Positions 45,991 through 55,249 of a stretch of 64,000 nucleotides of DNA are shown piece by piece. The position numbers and the translations under genes are program-made. The notes beneath the pieces are model-generated. The model ran no database searches, was not told where the DNA came from, and worked only from the letters and a program-made list of their open reading frames with translations. Source of the DNA: Butyrivibrio hungatei NK4A153 (GTDB lineage Bacteria > Bacillota > Clostridia > Lachnospirales > Lachnospiraceae); the NCBI RefSeq assembly GCF_000424465.1, contig NZ_KE384196.1, positions 124,001 through 188,000 of the forward strand, given 5' to 3'. Each line of letters begins with the position of its first letter. Position 1 is the stretch's first letter.

Positions 45991-47079
45991 TTACATGCTT
46001 TTGCAGGAGTTGCCAACGATGAGCTTGGGTTCTATGACAATTGTTTTGTCGACTTCTTCGCCGTGGATCATTTTAAGGAGTGCCTCTGCGGCAATCTTGC
46101 CGAGTTCCTGCTGGGGGTGGGCTATGGTTGTGAGGGTAATGTCTGTGTTACTTGCAGTTTGCGAGTTGTCATATCCTGTGATTGAAATGTCCTCAGGAAC
46201 CTTAAGGCCGAGCTCGCGTATAGCTTTGATGAGGTGAAAGGCTATCTGATCGTTGTAGGCTACGATGGCGTCGACTTTTTTACCGCTTTTGATCATCTTC
46301 TGCAGAGTGGTGTAGGGGTGCACGGCTCTGTCTTCTGTGTAGAACCATATGACATTTTCCGGATCATATGTGATTCCTGCTTTGGCGAGAGCCTTGGCAT
46401 AACCTTTGTGCCTGTTTTGCCCCTGCGTGTCATCGCTTTTAAATACCCCGAGGATATTCCTGTGTCCAAGATTGATCAGGTGCTCTGTCAAAAGATATGT
46501 GCCTTTCTCGTCATTCATGATGACATGCGGTTTGTCTTCCATAACGGAGTATGCGCCCTGAATGAAGATATAGGGGATTCCGTAAGAATCAAGCTTGTCA
46601 TACAGATACTTGTGCTTGCAAAAAACGTTACTCTTACTGGGTTCTATGATTATGCCGTCGATATTTTTTTCAATAAGCTCTTCCAGACACTTTATTTCTC
46701 TTGTCCTTGAGTTGTTTGTATTTTTGAGCACAATACTGTACCCGTTTTCAGAAAGAACGGAATCGATACCGCTTATGACTTTCGGGAAAATGTAGTCCGA
46801 AAGGTACGTCATCACAACGGCGATATCCTTTGAGTCTTTTTTAAATCTTGAAGCATCGGAGCAGTAAGTGCCGCTTCCCTGAACCGCATATACAAAGCCT
46901 TCATTTATCAGGTTGGAGATGGCTTTTCTGACTGTCTGACGGCTTACGCCATACTTTGCGGTAAGCACGTTCTCGGACGGCATTTTTTTTCCGGGTTTTA
47001 TCTTTTCCTCCAGGATGAGTTGCTTTAGTTCTTCCTCTATTTGCTGATATTTAAGCGATGTTGATTTTGGGTTATCCAT
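45991..47079 (-). CDS. araR: Arabinose repressor AraR (GntR/LacI chimera)
   Basis: A protein of 362 residues. An N-terminal GntR-type winged helix (YQQIEEELKQLI, ENVLTAKYGVSRQTVRKAISNL) is joined to a LacI/periplasmic-binding type sugar-sensing domain (IAVVMTYLSDYIFPKVISGID, INLGHRNILGVF, VPEDISITGYDNS). This chimera is the hallmark of AraR. It represses arabinose genes and releases DNA when arabinose binds. GGGGAG precedes the start. Its own promoter region has a second AraR-type box (47141-47156). Confidence 0.92.
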   Translation of the reverse strand: MDNPKSTSLKYQQIEEELKQLILEEKIKPGKKMPSENVLTAKYGVSRQTVRKAISNLINEGFVYAVQGSGTYCSDASRFKKDSKDIAVVMTYLSDYIFPKVISGIDSVLSENGYSIVLKNTNNSRTREIKCLEELIEKNIDGIIIEPSKSNVFCKHKYLYDKLDSYGIPYIFIQGAYSVMEDKPHVIMNDEKGTYLLTEHLINLGHRNILGVFKSDDTQGQNRHKGYAKALAKAGITYDPENVIWFYTEDRAVHPYTTLQKMIKSGKKVDAIVAYNDQIAFHLIKAIRELGLKVPEDISITGYDNSQTASNTDITLTTIAHPQQELGKIAAEALLKMIHGEEVDKTIVIEPKLIVGNSCKSM

Positions 47080-47140
47080 GATTGCTCCCCTTTATAATAA
47101 GCTTGAGATAATATATGTATTTTATCACCGATTAAACGTA

Positions 47141-47156
47141 AGTTGTATATACAAGT
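47141..47156. promoter_or_regulatory. AraR-type operator upstream of araR
   Basis: AGTTGTATATACAAGT is a near-perfect palindrome of the AraR type, 62 bp upstream of the araR start, which suggests autoregulation. Confidence 0.65.
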
Positions 47157-47240
47157 TTTAAAGCGTTGTGACCACAATGTTGCGCCGAGGTAGTGGTTTT
47201 GGTAAACTTCGAGTAGTGCAGGAAGGAACTTTAAAGCGAA

Positions 47241-48170
47241 ATGTTTTTGTATGAGAAAAAGAATCATAAAAAAGACGGACATGAGTATATTGCGATAACG
47301 GGATATGAGGGCAGCATCAGGAAACTTGTGATACCTCATAAGATTGACGGCGCCTTGGTTGAGGAAATAGGAAATCACTCTTTTTCAGGAAGAGACGATA
47401 TCGAAAGTGTTGTACTTCCCAAGAGTATTAAGACTGTTTTCGGATTTGCTTTTCACAACTGTAAGTCGCTTAAAGAGATAAGCGTGTACGATGGAATAAT
47501 CGATTATTACGACGGCGTTTTGAGGCAGTGCGACAGTCTCAGAAAAATAGATGTGACTATAAAAAGCGGAAGATACGAGATAATTCGAAATTTTCTCGCG
47601 GATGTGGACAGGACACTGAGCTTTTGGATAAAGATTCATCAGGAGGATGGAAACGTTGAAGAAGCTCTTTTGACCTTTCCTGAGTTTCTTTATGATTTCA
47701 ATGAGAATACAATGGCGAGGACGATCCAGTTCTCTATAGGCGGATCGGGCTATGCGTACAGGGAGTGCGTTGACAGGAGTTTCATCAATTTCAGGGAGTA
47801 TGACAAGCTCTTTGAAAAGGCGATAATAGACGGAAGCGAGATCGCTGAGGATATAGCTATGGGGAGGCTTTTGTATCCGCTTAAACTTGAAGACAGATTC
47901 AGAGAAAAGTATGAGGAGTATGTTTCCGATAATTTTGGAAGCATTTTTAACAGATTGATAGATGAGGCATCTGAGACGGAAGAGAATCTTGAGTATATCG
48001 GTAAGCTCCTTGATTACAGGATGGGTGCGACCGGAGCTCTTTTCCTTGATGAGCATATCGAAGAGGGGATAAAAAGAGCTACGGATGCCGGAAAGACTTT
48101 GCTGTGCGCGGTTATTGTCGAGCGGAGCAGAAAGCCCGGTGGGAATTTCGAGGAATTCAATCTTTTGTAA
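47241..48170 (+). CDS. LRR5-type repeat protein next to VWA and MoxR genes
   Basis: A protein of 309 residues. The first 110 residues are BspA/LRR5-like repeats (IEEIGNHSFSGRDDIESVVLPKSIKTVFGFAFHNCKSLKEI is the recognisable pattern, given here in part), and the remainder is helical and charged with no known motif. It has no signal peptide, unlike secreted BspA proteins, so it is probably cytoplasmic. The VWA gene begins 15 bp after its stop, and the MoxR gene follows. A role as adaptor or substrate of this chaperone-like pair is inferred. Confidence 0.6.
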   Translation: MFLYEKKNHKKDGHEYIAITGYEGSIRKLVIPHKIDGALVEEIGNHSFSGRDDIESVVLPKSIKTVFGFAFHNCKSLKEISVYDGIIDYYDGVLRQCDSLRKIDVTIKSGRYEIIRNFLADVDRTLSFWIKIHQEDGNVEEALLTFPEFLYDFNENTMARTIQFSIGGSGYAYRECVDRSFINFREYDKLFEKAIIDGSEIAEDIAMGRLLYPLKLEDRFREKYEEYVSDNFGSIFNRLIDEASETEENLEYIGKLLDYRMGATGALFLDEHIEEGIKRATDAGKTLLCAVIVERSRKPGGNFEEFNLL

Positions 48171-48185
48171 AAGGCGGAGGCTGAG

Positions 48186-49568
48186 ATGGAGAAAGACATG
48201 GATCAAGGTACTTCCGGAAGTGCGAAAAGAAGGGAGCTTGAGGCTGTAGGTGTAAAGGCACTTGAGGCTTCGAGAACGGAACTATATATTGCTATGAGAT
48301 TCATGGGGGCAGCGCTTATGAGCCTTCGGTATGAGATGGATCTTTCGACGGTTACAGTAGGTACGGATGCGGTGAACATCAGGTACAATCCTTCGTATAT
48401 ATTAAAGCTCTTTGTCGAGGAGCCGGGGAAGCTTAACAGAACGTATCTGCACATGATACTTCACTGCATATTCAGGCATATGTACACCTCAGCGTTCTAT
48501 GAGGATGAGAGACTCTTTGATCTGTGCGCCGATATCGTGGTCGAATCGATTCTCGACGGTATGGACTATCCTTGCATCTACAGGGTTACGTCGGATTACA
48601 GGGACAGGATGTATGCGCTTTTAGAGGATGAACTCAAGGTTTTGACTGTGGAGAAGTTATACAGATTTTTTTCTGTTGAGGGAAAAGAACTTTCGATAGA
48701 TGAGCTTGAACGGGCAGAGCGGGAGTTTAAGCTTGATGATCACGGTTTTTTCAGAAGGATTCCGAAGGATGAGCCGGAGAAAGAAAACGACGAAGATGAG
48801 AAGCTTAAGGAAAAGCTGATAAGTCCGCTTGTTTTAAGGGAGATTAAGGATAAAGAAAAAGACTGGGAGAAAGAGGCAAAACGTCTTCAGAGCGAGATAG
48901 ATGCGCTTTCAAGCAGGGCGTCGGATAAGGTCGGGAAGCTCTCTTTTCTTCTGCAGATACAGAATACGTCAAGGACGGATTACCGGGAATTTTTAAAGAG
49001 GTTTATGATACTTAGGGAAGAGGGCGGTATCGACCTTGATAGCTTCGACTACGGGATGTATTCCTTTGGGATGACGCATTACGGAAATATGCCGCTTATT
49101 GAAGAGAACGAGTTCAGGGAAGTTAAGCGGTTAAAAGAGCTGGTGATCGCGGTGGATACTTCGGCGTCCTGTACGGATACGCTGCTTGAGGGATTTCTTC
49201 GAGAGGCGGCGAAAATTCTTTTGGACAAGGAGAGCTTTTTTCAGAAGATCAAGGTGCATCTTATCGAGTGCGACGACAGGGTGCAGAAGGATGAGCTTAT
49301 TGAATCCGTTGAAGATATGGAGAGGCGCATCGGTAAGATTACGGTTGAAGGCGGCTTTGGAACGGACTTTAGGCCTGTGTTTGAATATGTCGAGAACTTG
49401 CGCGAAAAGGGAGAGTTTGAGAATCTGAAGGGGCTAATATATTTTACCGACGGGTATGGAGAGTATCCGGAAAAGAGCCCTGACTACGATGTTGCGTTTG
49501 CGTTTCCGAAGGATGGTGACATCGATGATACAAAGGTGCCGGAGTGGGCGCTGAAGCTCTATGTATAA
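48186..49568 (+). CDS. VWA-like protein with DUF2201-type metallopeptidase-like N-domain
   Basis: A protein of 460 residues. The N-terminal domain has an HxxxH (YLHMILHCIFRHMY) typical of the putative metallopeptidase N-domain of DUF2201 proteins. After a charged linker (residues about 195-250) comes a VWA domain with the MIDAS motif VDTSAS (DxSxS) and FTDGYGEYP near the end. In known systems VWA proteins of this kind act with a MoxR ATPase to fit metals or mature target complexes. It lies between the LRR5 and MoxR genes in one direction. Confidence 0.8.
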   Translation: MEKDMDQGTSGSAKRRELEAVGVKALEASRTELYIAMRFMGAALMSLRYEMDLSTVTVGTDAVNIRYNPSYILKLFVEEPGKLNRTYLHMILHCIFRHMYTSAFYEDERLFDLCADIVVESILDGMDYPCIYRVTSDYRDRMYALLEDELKVLTVEKLYRFFSVEGKELSIDELERAEREFKLDDHGFFRRIPKDEPEKENDEDEKLKEKLISPLVLREIKDKEKDWEKEAKRLQSEIDALSSRASDKVGKLSFLLQIQNTSRTDYREFLKRFMILREEGGIDLDSFDYGMYSFGMTHYGNMPLIEENEFREVKRLKELVIAVDTSASCTDTLLEGFLREAAKILLDKESFFQKIKVHLIECDDRVQKDELIESVEDMERRIGKITVEGGFGTDFRPVFEYVENLREKGEFENLKGLIYFTDGYGEYPEKSPDYDVAFAFPKDGDIDDTKVPEWALKLYV

Positions 49569-49683
49569 GAAAGTGGTTTTGAGTATGGCGCATAGATTTA
49601 TACATTTGATTATGAAATATGCTGCGTAAATTGAAACACGTCTTTTTTAAGATAATTGCATAACAATAGATGAGGGATTGACC

Positions 49684-51219
49684 ATGAACATAAATGAAGC
49701 AAAAGAGGAAGTGAAAAATGCCGTTAGGGCATATCTTACGAAAGATGAGAGCGGGCAGTATGAGATTCCCGTAAACAGGCAGAGACCCGTTCTTCTTATG
49801 GGACCTCCCGGAATAGGTAAGACTGCGATAATGGAGCAGATTGCGTGGGAGCTTGGAATAGGTCTTGTATCTTATACGATAACTCATCACACGAGGCAGA
49901 GCACCATCGGACTTCCGATGATCTCTGAGAAAGAGTATGGTGGGAAGAAGTATTCGGTAACCGAATACACTATGAGCGAGATAATAGCGGCTGTTTACGA
50001 TCAGATAGAGAAATCCGGGGTAAAAGAGGGAATTCTTTTCCTTGATGAGATAAACTGCGTCTCGGAAACGCTTGCACCTACGATGCTTCAGTTTCTTCAG
50101 TACAAGACTTTCGGAACACATAAGCTTCCTGACGGATATATAATTGTGACTGCCGGAAATCCTGCGAAGTATAACAAGTCGGTCAGAGATTTCGATATAG
50201 TAACTCTCGACAGAGTGCGTCAGATTGATATTGAAGAGGACTTTGAGGCGTGGAAGGAATATGCATATAAGGCAGGCGTTCACGGTGCGATCCTCGCTTA
50301 TCTGGAGATTAAAAAAGATAATTTCTACAGCATCAGGACTGAGCTCGAGAAAAGAAGTTTTGTGACCGCAAGAGGCTGGGAGGATTTATCGAGAGTTATC
50401 AAGGTTCATGAGAAACTCGGCGTTGTTGTGGATGAGAATCTTGTCAGTCAGTATATTCAGAATGCGGATATTGCTTCTGATTTTGCAACGTATTATGAGC
50501 TTTATCACAGGTACAGAGAGCTTTATAAGATTCCCAAGATTCTTGAGGGAGAGGCGTTTGAGGACAGGGATGCCCTTCGAAACGGAAGCTTTGATGAAAA
50601 GCTCAGTATTATCGGGCTTCTTACAGATAAACTGATGGAAGAGTTTAGGGACTATGCCAAAGATCAAGCGGTTCAGAAGAGCTTGTTCGTAGTCTTGAAG
50701 GAGTTTCTTGGTTGCTGTGAAAAGAATGCCTTAAAAGCCGATGCTGCTTCGGAGTATTTATTGTCAAAAGCCGATGAGGAGCTGGAGATTTTAAAGAAGG
50801 ATGTCGAGACCGGAATGGTGAGCCGCGATGACGAGAAGTACAGGCGAATTGCGGCAGCAGAGCTAAAGAACTGCGCAGAGATTATTGCCAAGGATTGCGA
50901 TAAGAATCCTGTCTCAGTGGTGAAAGAGTGGTTCAACAGCAGGGAGCTTTCAAGGAAAAATGCAAGTGAAGTGAGCGGAAGACATCTTACAAACAGCCTT
51001 GAATTTATAAATCGCGTGTTTGGCGATGAGGAGTCTCTTTCGGGAAGCCAGGAGATGGTCATTTTTCTTACAGAGCTTTCGAACGCTTACTACAGCCTTA
51101 AGTTTGTTCGCGAGACGGGAAATGAAGCGTATTACAAATATAATAAGATACTGCTTTTGAATGACAGGAGGCAGGAGATTAATGAGGAGATTCGGAAGGT
51201 TGTGTATGAGCTGGAGTGA
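49684..51219 (+). CDS. MoxR-family AAA ATPase
   Basis: A protein of 511 residues. Walker A is GPPGIGKT (residues 40-47), Walker B is ILFLDEIN, and GNPAKYNKSVRDFD together with the sensor-like TLDRVRQIDIEEDFEAW places it with MoxR ATPases. The C-terminal 220 residues are helical and of no known family. It should power assembly or remodelling with the VWA protein encoded directly upstream. ATG 49684 is used because GAGGG lies upstream; a TTG two codons before it is in frame. The gene is followed by the TPP riboswitch region. Confidence 0.82.
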   Translation: MNINEAKEEVKNAVRAYLTKDESGQYEIPVNRQRPVLLMGPPGIGKTAIMEQIAWELGIGLVSYTITHHTRQSTIGLPMISEKEYGGKKYSVTEYTMSEIIAAVYDQIEKSGVKEGILFLDEINCVSETLAPTMLQFLQYKTFGTHKLPDGYIIVTAGNPAKYNKSVRDFDIVTLDRVRQIDIEEDFEAWKEYAYKAGVHGAILAYLEIKKDNFYSIRTELEKRSFVTARGWEDLSRVIKVHEKLGVVVDENLVSQYIQNADIASDFATYYELYHRYRELYKIPKILEGEAFEDRDALRNGSFDEKLSIIGLLTDKLMEEFRDYAKDQAVQKSLFVVLKEFLGCCEKNALKADAASEYLLSKADEELEILKKDVETGMVSRDDEKYRRIAAAELKNCAEIIAKDCDKNPVSVVKEWFNSRELSRKNASEVSGRHLTNSLEFINRVFGDEESLSGSQEMVIFLTELSNAYYSLKFVRETGNEAYYKYNKILLLNDRRQEINEEIRKVVYELE

Positions 51220-51305
51220 GTGAAAAATTAACGGAATCAATTAAGAAAACGCCATATTGTAATTCCATTCATAATGGTGTATAACCATATTTATAAAAAT
51301 TAAAC
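51220..51305. other. Spacer before the thiamine riboswitch
   Basis: An AT-rich spacer between the MoxR stop and the riboswitch, in which I see no gene. It should contain the promoter of the thiamine operon; no clear -35/-10 pair was identified. Confidence 0.4.
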
Positions 51306-51396
51306 AGACGGGAGCTTGTATTACAGGCTGAGAGGAAGGTGTGACCTTCGACCGAGAACCTGATTTGGATAATGCCAACGTAGGGATGCCTTGTAG
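51306..51396 (+). promoter_or_regulatory. TPP riboswitch (THI element)
   Basis: The two conserved boxes are present: GGCTGAGAGG at 51327-51336 and ACCTGATTTGGATAATGCC with CGTAGGGA from 51358 onwards. This matches the thiamine pyrophosphate aptamer. It is followed by a terminator, which indicates transcriptional control of the thi genes: when TPP binds, the terminator forms. Confidence 0.95.
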
Positions 51397-51411
51397 AAAT
51401 AGGAGATTTAT

Positions 51412-51446
51412 GCGGAAGCTTACCGGACGGGAGCTTCCGCTTTTTT
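51412..51446 (+). terminator. Riboswitch-controlled terminator
   Basis: GCGGAAGCT (51412-51420) pairs with AGCTTCCGC (51432-51440), followed by six T. The string ACGGGAGCTT occurs both in the aptamer stem (51308) and in this hairpin (51426), consistent with alternative pairing during the switch. Confidence 0.8.
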
Positions 51447-51525
51447 GATGCAAAAAAAGATGCCTCCGCCGGATGCTAAAGCACTATCGTGCATTGATTT
51501 TCAGGCCCGTCAAAAGGAGATTGAT

Positions 51526-52032
51526 ATGAAAAATCAAAAAGTATTGCTGAAAATGGTTACGCTTGCTATGTTTGTCGCGCTTGGAGTTGTGATTTCTCCG
51601 ATACTTCGTGTTGAGGGAATGTGCCCTATGGCGCATCTTATCAATATCACGTGCGCTGTGTTTATGGGGCCTGTGTATGCCTTTACATGTGCGGTTTTGA
51701 TCGGCGTGATAAGAATGACGACGATGGGGATTCCGCCGCTTGCGCTTACGGGTGCGGTGTTTGGCGCGGCTCTTTCCGGAATTTTGTATAAGCTTTCAAA
51801 GGGCAAGATTATAGCAGCGGTTATCGGCGAGATTATCGGAACCGGAATTATCGGTGCGATCGTATCATATCCTGTTATGACTTATCTTTGGGGCAAAACT
51901 GGGCTAACACTTTTCTTCTATGTCCCTTCATTTATCATGGGAACGCTCATAGGTGGAAGCATTGCGTACCTTCTGCTTAAGAGGCTTGCCGCTACGGGAA
52001 TGCTTAGAAAGATACAGGATAGCCTTATATGA
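51526..52032 (+). CDS. thiW: Thiamine precursor ECF transporter S component ThiW
   Basis: A protein of 168 residues with five to six membrane helices: MKNQKVLLKMVTLAMFVAL, then VISPILRVEGMCPMAHLINI, typical of ThiW. As the substrate-binding S component it takes up hydroxyethylthiazole through a shared ECF module, which is not in the window. The start at ATG 51526 follows AAGGAG; an earlier in-frame start would lie inside the riboswitch leader. The stop TGA overlaps the thiM ATG by four bases. Its place directly before thiM, which phosphorylates the thiazole, supports the substrate. Confidence 0.85.
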   Translation: MKNQKVLLKMVTLAMFVALGVVISPILRVEGMCPMAHLINITCAVFMGPVYAFTCAVLIGVIRMTTMGIPPLALTGAVFGAALSGILYKLSKGKIIAAVIGEIIGTGIIGAIVSYPVMTYLWGKTGLTLFFYVPSFIMGTLIGGSIAYLLLKRLAATGMLRKIQDSLI

Positions 52033-52814
52033 AAACAAACATCTGCAAACAACTAAAAGAACAATCGCCCCTAATTCACTGCATCACTAACCCAATCTCA
52101 ATAATGCAGTGTGCCAACGCCGTGCTTCTTCTTGGTGCAAGACCGATAATGGCGGAGCATCCCGATGAAGTTCGTGAGATTACGGCAAGTGCGAAAGCTC
52201 TTTTGCTCAACTTCGGAAACGTAACGAGGGACAGGCTTGAGGCGATGGCTGTATCTTATGATGAGGCGATGAAAAAAGAGATGCCTGTCGTGATAGATGC
52301 GGTGGGTGTTTCGTGCTCGGAGCTTCGAAGAAACATCGTAAAAAAGATGACAGGTAAAAGAAATCCTAAAGCTCCGATGCTGATAAAAGGCAATTACTCT
52401 GAGATACGGGCTCTTTTCGACATCGACTATAAATCATCAGGAGTTGATGCGGATAAGAAGCTCACATTCGAAGAGACAATCAACATCGCCAAGGAACTTG
52501 CAAATAACCTTAATGCCATAGTTCTTGCAAGCGGAGAAAAAGACATAGTAACAGACGGCAGCAGAACGGCGGTTATCGAGAACGGAACGAAAAAGCTCGG
52601 TAGCATAACCGGAACGGGATGTATGCTCGGAGCAGTGTGCGCAAGTTTTTTTGCGGTAGATACAAGTATTGAAGCGGTTGTGAATGCGACGTCGGCTTTT
52701 GGGATAAGCGGAGAGAACGCAGAGGGCAACATGTTCCTGATGCGATTGTTTGACGCTATCGCGGAGATAAATGACGACATCATTGAAGAAAGGAAGAAAG
52801 TTACATGGTACTAG
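52029..52814 (+). CDS. thiM: Hydroxyethylthiazole kinase
   Basis: A protein of 261 residues in the ribokinase-like fold. The signature HCITNPISIMQCANAVLLLG lies near the N-terminus and GTGCMLGAVCASFFA holds the ATP and substrate base. It phosphorylates 4-methyl-5-hydroxyethylthiazole, a salvage entry into thiamine synthesis. It overlaps thiW at the front and thiE at the back (10 bases), so the genes are translationally coupled. Confidence 0.93.
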   Translation: MKTNICKQLKEQSPLIHCITNPISIMQCANAVLLLGARPIMAEHPDEVREITASAKALLLNFGNVTRDRLEAMAVSYDEAMKKEMPVVIDAVGVSCSELRRNIVKKMTGKRNPKAPMLIKGNYSEIRALFDIDYKSSGVDADKKLTFEETINIAKELANNLNAIVLASGEKDIVTDGSRTAVIENGTKKLGSITGTGCMLGAVCASFFAVDTSIEAVVNATSAFGISGENAEGNMFLMRLFDAIAEINDDIIEERKKVTWY

Positions 52815-53437
52815 ACAGAAAGCAGCTTAAGCTCTACCTTGTCACGGACAGCACGGATAAGAGCGACGAAGAATTCCTTAAAGCTCTTGAAGAGGCGATA
52901 GAAGGCGGTGTTACCTTTGTCCAGATCAGGGAAAAAAATAAGTCGACAGCGGAGTATATAAATCTCGTAAGTAAGGCGCTTGAAATCACAAGAAAGCACA
53001 ATGTGCCGCTTATCGTTGATGACAGAGTTGATGTCGTTCTTGCGACAGGCGCAGACGGAGTACATGTCGGAAGAGAGGATATGCCTGTTGAGACGGCAAG
53101 AAAGATTCTGGGAAAAGACAAGATAGTTGGCGCAACAACCAAGACTGTCGAGCAGGCACTTGCAGCGTACAAAGCAGGTGCGGATTATCTGGGTGTGGGT
53201 GCGATATATCCGACAACGACAAAGGTAAAAACGATTCTTACTTCAACTGAAACTTTAAATGATATCTGCAATGCGGTGCCGATTCCGGCAAATGCGATAG
53301 GCGGGCTAAATAAAGACAACCTTGGTGTATTAAAAGGCATTCCGATTGCCGGAATCTGCGTAGTGTCTGCGATCATGAAATCTGAGTCGCCAAGGGAAGC
53401 GGCGCAGGGACTTATTAAAGCGATTGAAGAGTTGTGA
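52805..53437 (+). CDS. thiE: Thiamine-phosphate synthase
   Basis: A TIM-barrel protein of 210 residues. GGVTFVQIREKN, PLIVDDRVDVVLATGADGVHVG and GVGAIYPTTTK carry the pyrophosphate and phosphate binding residues. It joins hydroxymethylpyrimidine pyrophosphate with thiazole phosphate to make thiamine monophosphate. It overlaps thiM, and the thiD gene follows after about 90 bp. Confidence 0.94.
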   Translation: MVLDRKQLKLYLVTDSTDKSDEEFLKALEEAIEGGVTFVQIREKNKSTAEYINLVSKALEITRKHNVPLIVDDRVDVVLATGADGVHVGREDMPVETARKILGKDKIVGATTKTVEQALAAYKAGADYLGVGAIYPTTTKVKTILTSTETLNDICNAVPIPANAIGGLNKDNLGVLKGIPIAGICVVSAIMKSESPREAAQGLIKAIEEL

Positions 53438-53525
53438 TTATATATAAATGCGAATAAAAGCTATTTATCAATGAAAAATGCAGATTATTGCATATCAGAA
53501 ATTATACGATCGGGAGAGATTTTCA

Positions 53526-54305
53526 ATGAAAGTAGTTTTATCTATAGCGGGAAGCGACAGTAGCGGCGGAGCCGGCATTCAGGCAGATCTTAAGACAATG
53601 ACCGCACACAAAGTATACGGAATGACTGCGATAACGGCGCTCACAGCTCAGAACACAACAGGGGTTACGGATATTATGGAGGCAAGTCCCGAGTTCCTTG
53701 GGGAGCAGATTGAAGCTTGCCTTAGTGACATTCCGTGCGATGCGGCCAAGATCGGAATGCTTCCGTCTGCAGAGCAGGTTAAGGTGGTGCACGAAAAGCT
53801 CACCAAGTATAAGGTAAAAAATCTTGTTGTGGATCCGGTGATGGTTGCTACAAGCGGCAGCAGCCTTATGAAGGATTCGACAGCCGAGGTTATGGCGAGG
53901 CTTCTTTTTCCCATAAGTCGTGTTATAACGCCCAACATACCTGAAGCTCAGGCACTTACGGGACTTAAGATAACATCGAGAAAAGATATGGAAAAAGCTG
54001 CGGAAGAACTTGGAAATGAGAGCGGATGTGCGGTTCTTTTAAAGGGCGGCCACAGCATAGAAGATGCCAGCGATGTTCTTTATGAGAACGGGAAGCTTAC
54101 GTGGTTCGAGGGAAAAAGAATTGAGAGCAGCAATACTCACGGAACGGGATGCACACTCTCAAGTGCGATAGCTTCAAACCTTGCACTTGGTTTGAATCTC
54201 GAAGATGCTATACGAAATGCAAAAGCATATATCTCTGATGCAATCGCGTCGGGACTTAATCTGGGAAAGGGTTCGGGACCACTTGATCACATGGTGGATT
54301 TATGA
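53526..54305 (+). CDS. thiD: Hydroxymethylpyrimidine/phosphomethylpyrimidine kinase
   Basis: A protein of 259 residues of the ribokinase fold. SIAGSDSSGGAGIQADLKT and TALTAQNTTGV are the ThiD signature, and THGTGCTLSSAIASNLALG is the phosphate-binding anion hole. It phosphorylates HMP twice to HMP pyrophosphate. GGGAGAG precedes the ATG used here. The gene follows thiE by 88 bp and precedes thiS by 23 bp. Confidence 0.94.
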   Translation: MKVVLSIAGSDSSGGAGIQADLKTMTAHKVYGMTAITALTAQNTTGVTDIMEASPEFLGEQIEACLSDIPCDAAKIGMLPSAEQVKVVHEKLTKYKVKNLVVDPVMVATSGSSLMKDSTAEVMARLLFPISRVITPNIPEAQALTGLKITSRKDMEKAAEELGNESGCAVLLKGGHSIEDASDVLYENGKLTWFEGKRIESSNTHGTGCTLSSAIASNLALGLNLEDAIRNAKAYISDAIASGLNLGKGSGPLDHMVDL

Positions 54306-54328
54306 AATAGGAGTAAGCAGGAGGGTAT

Positions 54329-54523
54329 ATGGTCAAAATAAACGGAGAAGAATACCAATATGAAAACAAGCAGCTGACTGCGGTTCTTGAGGAACTTAAT
54401 TACGACAAGGCCAGGATTGCTGTTGAGATCAATGAAGAAATCGTACCAAAGGTATGTTACGATGCTACTGTTCTTAAGGACGGAGATATCGTAGAAGTTG
54501 TGAGCTTTGTGGGAGGTGGCTGA
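54329..54523 (+). CDS. thiS: Sulfur carrier protein ThiS
   Basis: A 64-residue ubiquitin-like protein. The sequence begins MVKINGEEYQYENKQL and ends FVGGG, the C-terminal di-glycine that is adenylated by ThiF and loaded with sulfide before donating it to ThiG. GGAGGG precedes the start. It is followed immediately by thiF, whose ribosome binding site lies in the thiS 3' end. Confidence 0.92.
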   Translation: MVKINGEEYQYENKQLTAVLEELNYDKARIAVEINEEIVPKVCYDATVLKDGDIVEVVSFVGGG

Positions 54524-54524
54524 T

Positions 54525-55160
54525 ATGACACCGACGAGAGAGGAGTTCCATAATGCGCTCATAGAGCGGCACGGAGCCGAGAATCAAAAGAAATTTGACA
54601 AGGCGACAGTGGCAATCTGCGGACTTGGAGGGCTCGGTTCCAATATTGCTATATGCCTTGCAAGAGCGGGAGTTGGAAAGCTGATTCTTATCGACTTTGA
54701 TAAAGTCGACATAACCAATCTTCACAGGCAACAGTATAAGGCTGCGCAGGTTGGAATGCCAAAGGCACAGGCTCTTTCAGATAATCTGAAAGAAATAAAT
54801 CCATATATAACCATCGAGACGCATAACACGAAAGTCACAGAAGAAAATGTCATCGAACTTACAAAAGACGCAGACTTAGTCTGCGAGGCATTTGATAAGG
54901 CAGAGAACAAAGCAATGCTTGTAAATGCGATACTTGAAAATGCTCCCGAAAAGTACCTTGTATCAAGCTCCGGAATGGCGGGCTTTGGAAGTGCCAATCT
55001 TATTAAGACAAAAAAGATCTCGAAAAGGTTCTTTTTATCCGGAGATTCCGTTAGTGACGTAAATGACGGCATAGGATTGATCTCTTCGAGAGTGATGGTG
55101 TGTGCAGCACACGAAGCACATATGGCGCTGCGCATATTGATGGGAGAAACGGAAACGTGA
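54525..55160 (+). CDS. thiF: ThiS adenylyltransferase ThiF
   Basis: A protein of 211 residues of the E1-like fold, the short ThiF type. GLGGLGSNIAICLARAG is the ATP-binding loop, with LIDFDKVDITNLHRQQY after it. It adenylates the ThiS C-terminus. The start follows GGAGGTGG within the end of thiS. The next gene, thiG, starts 89 bp downstream. Confidence 0.9.
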   Translation: MTPTREEFHNALIERHGAENQKKFDKATVAICGLGGLGSNIAICLARAGVGKLILIDFDKVDITNLHRQQYKAAQVGMPKAQALSDNLKEINPYITIETHNTKVTEENVIELTKDADLVCEAFDKAENKAMLVNAILENAPEKYLVSSSGMAGFGSANLIKTKKISKRFFLSGDSVSDVNDGIGLISSRVMVCAAHEAHMALRILMGETET

Positions 55161-55249
55161 ATGATTTGATGAGCTGACAAGCCGAGTTTTAGCAGACAAT
55201 GAAGAATTCAAATCGGCAATATTACAGCACATCGGGTAGGAGAAGGAAA

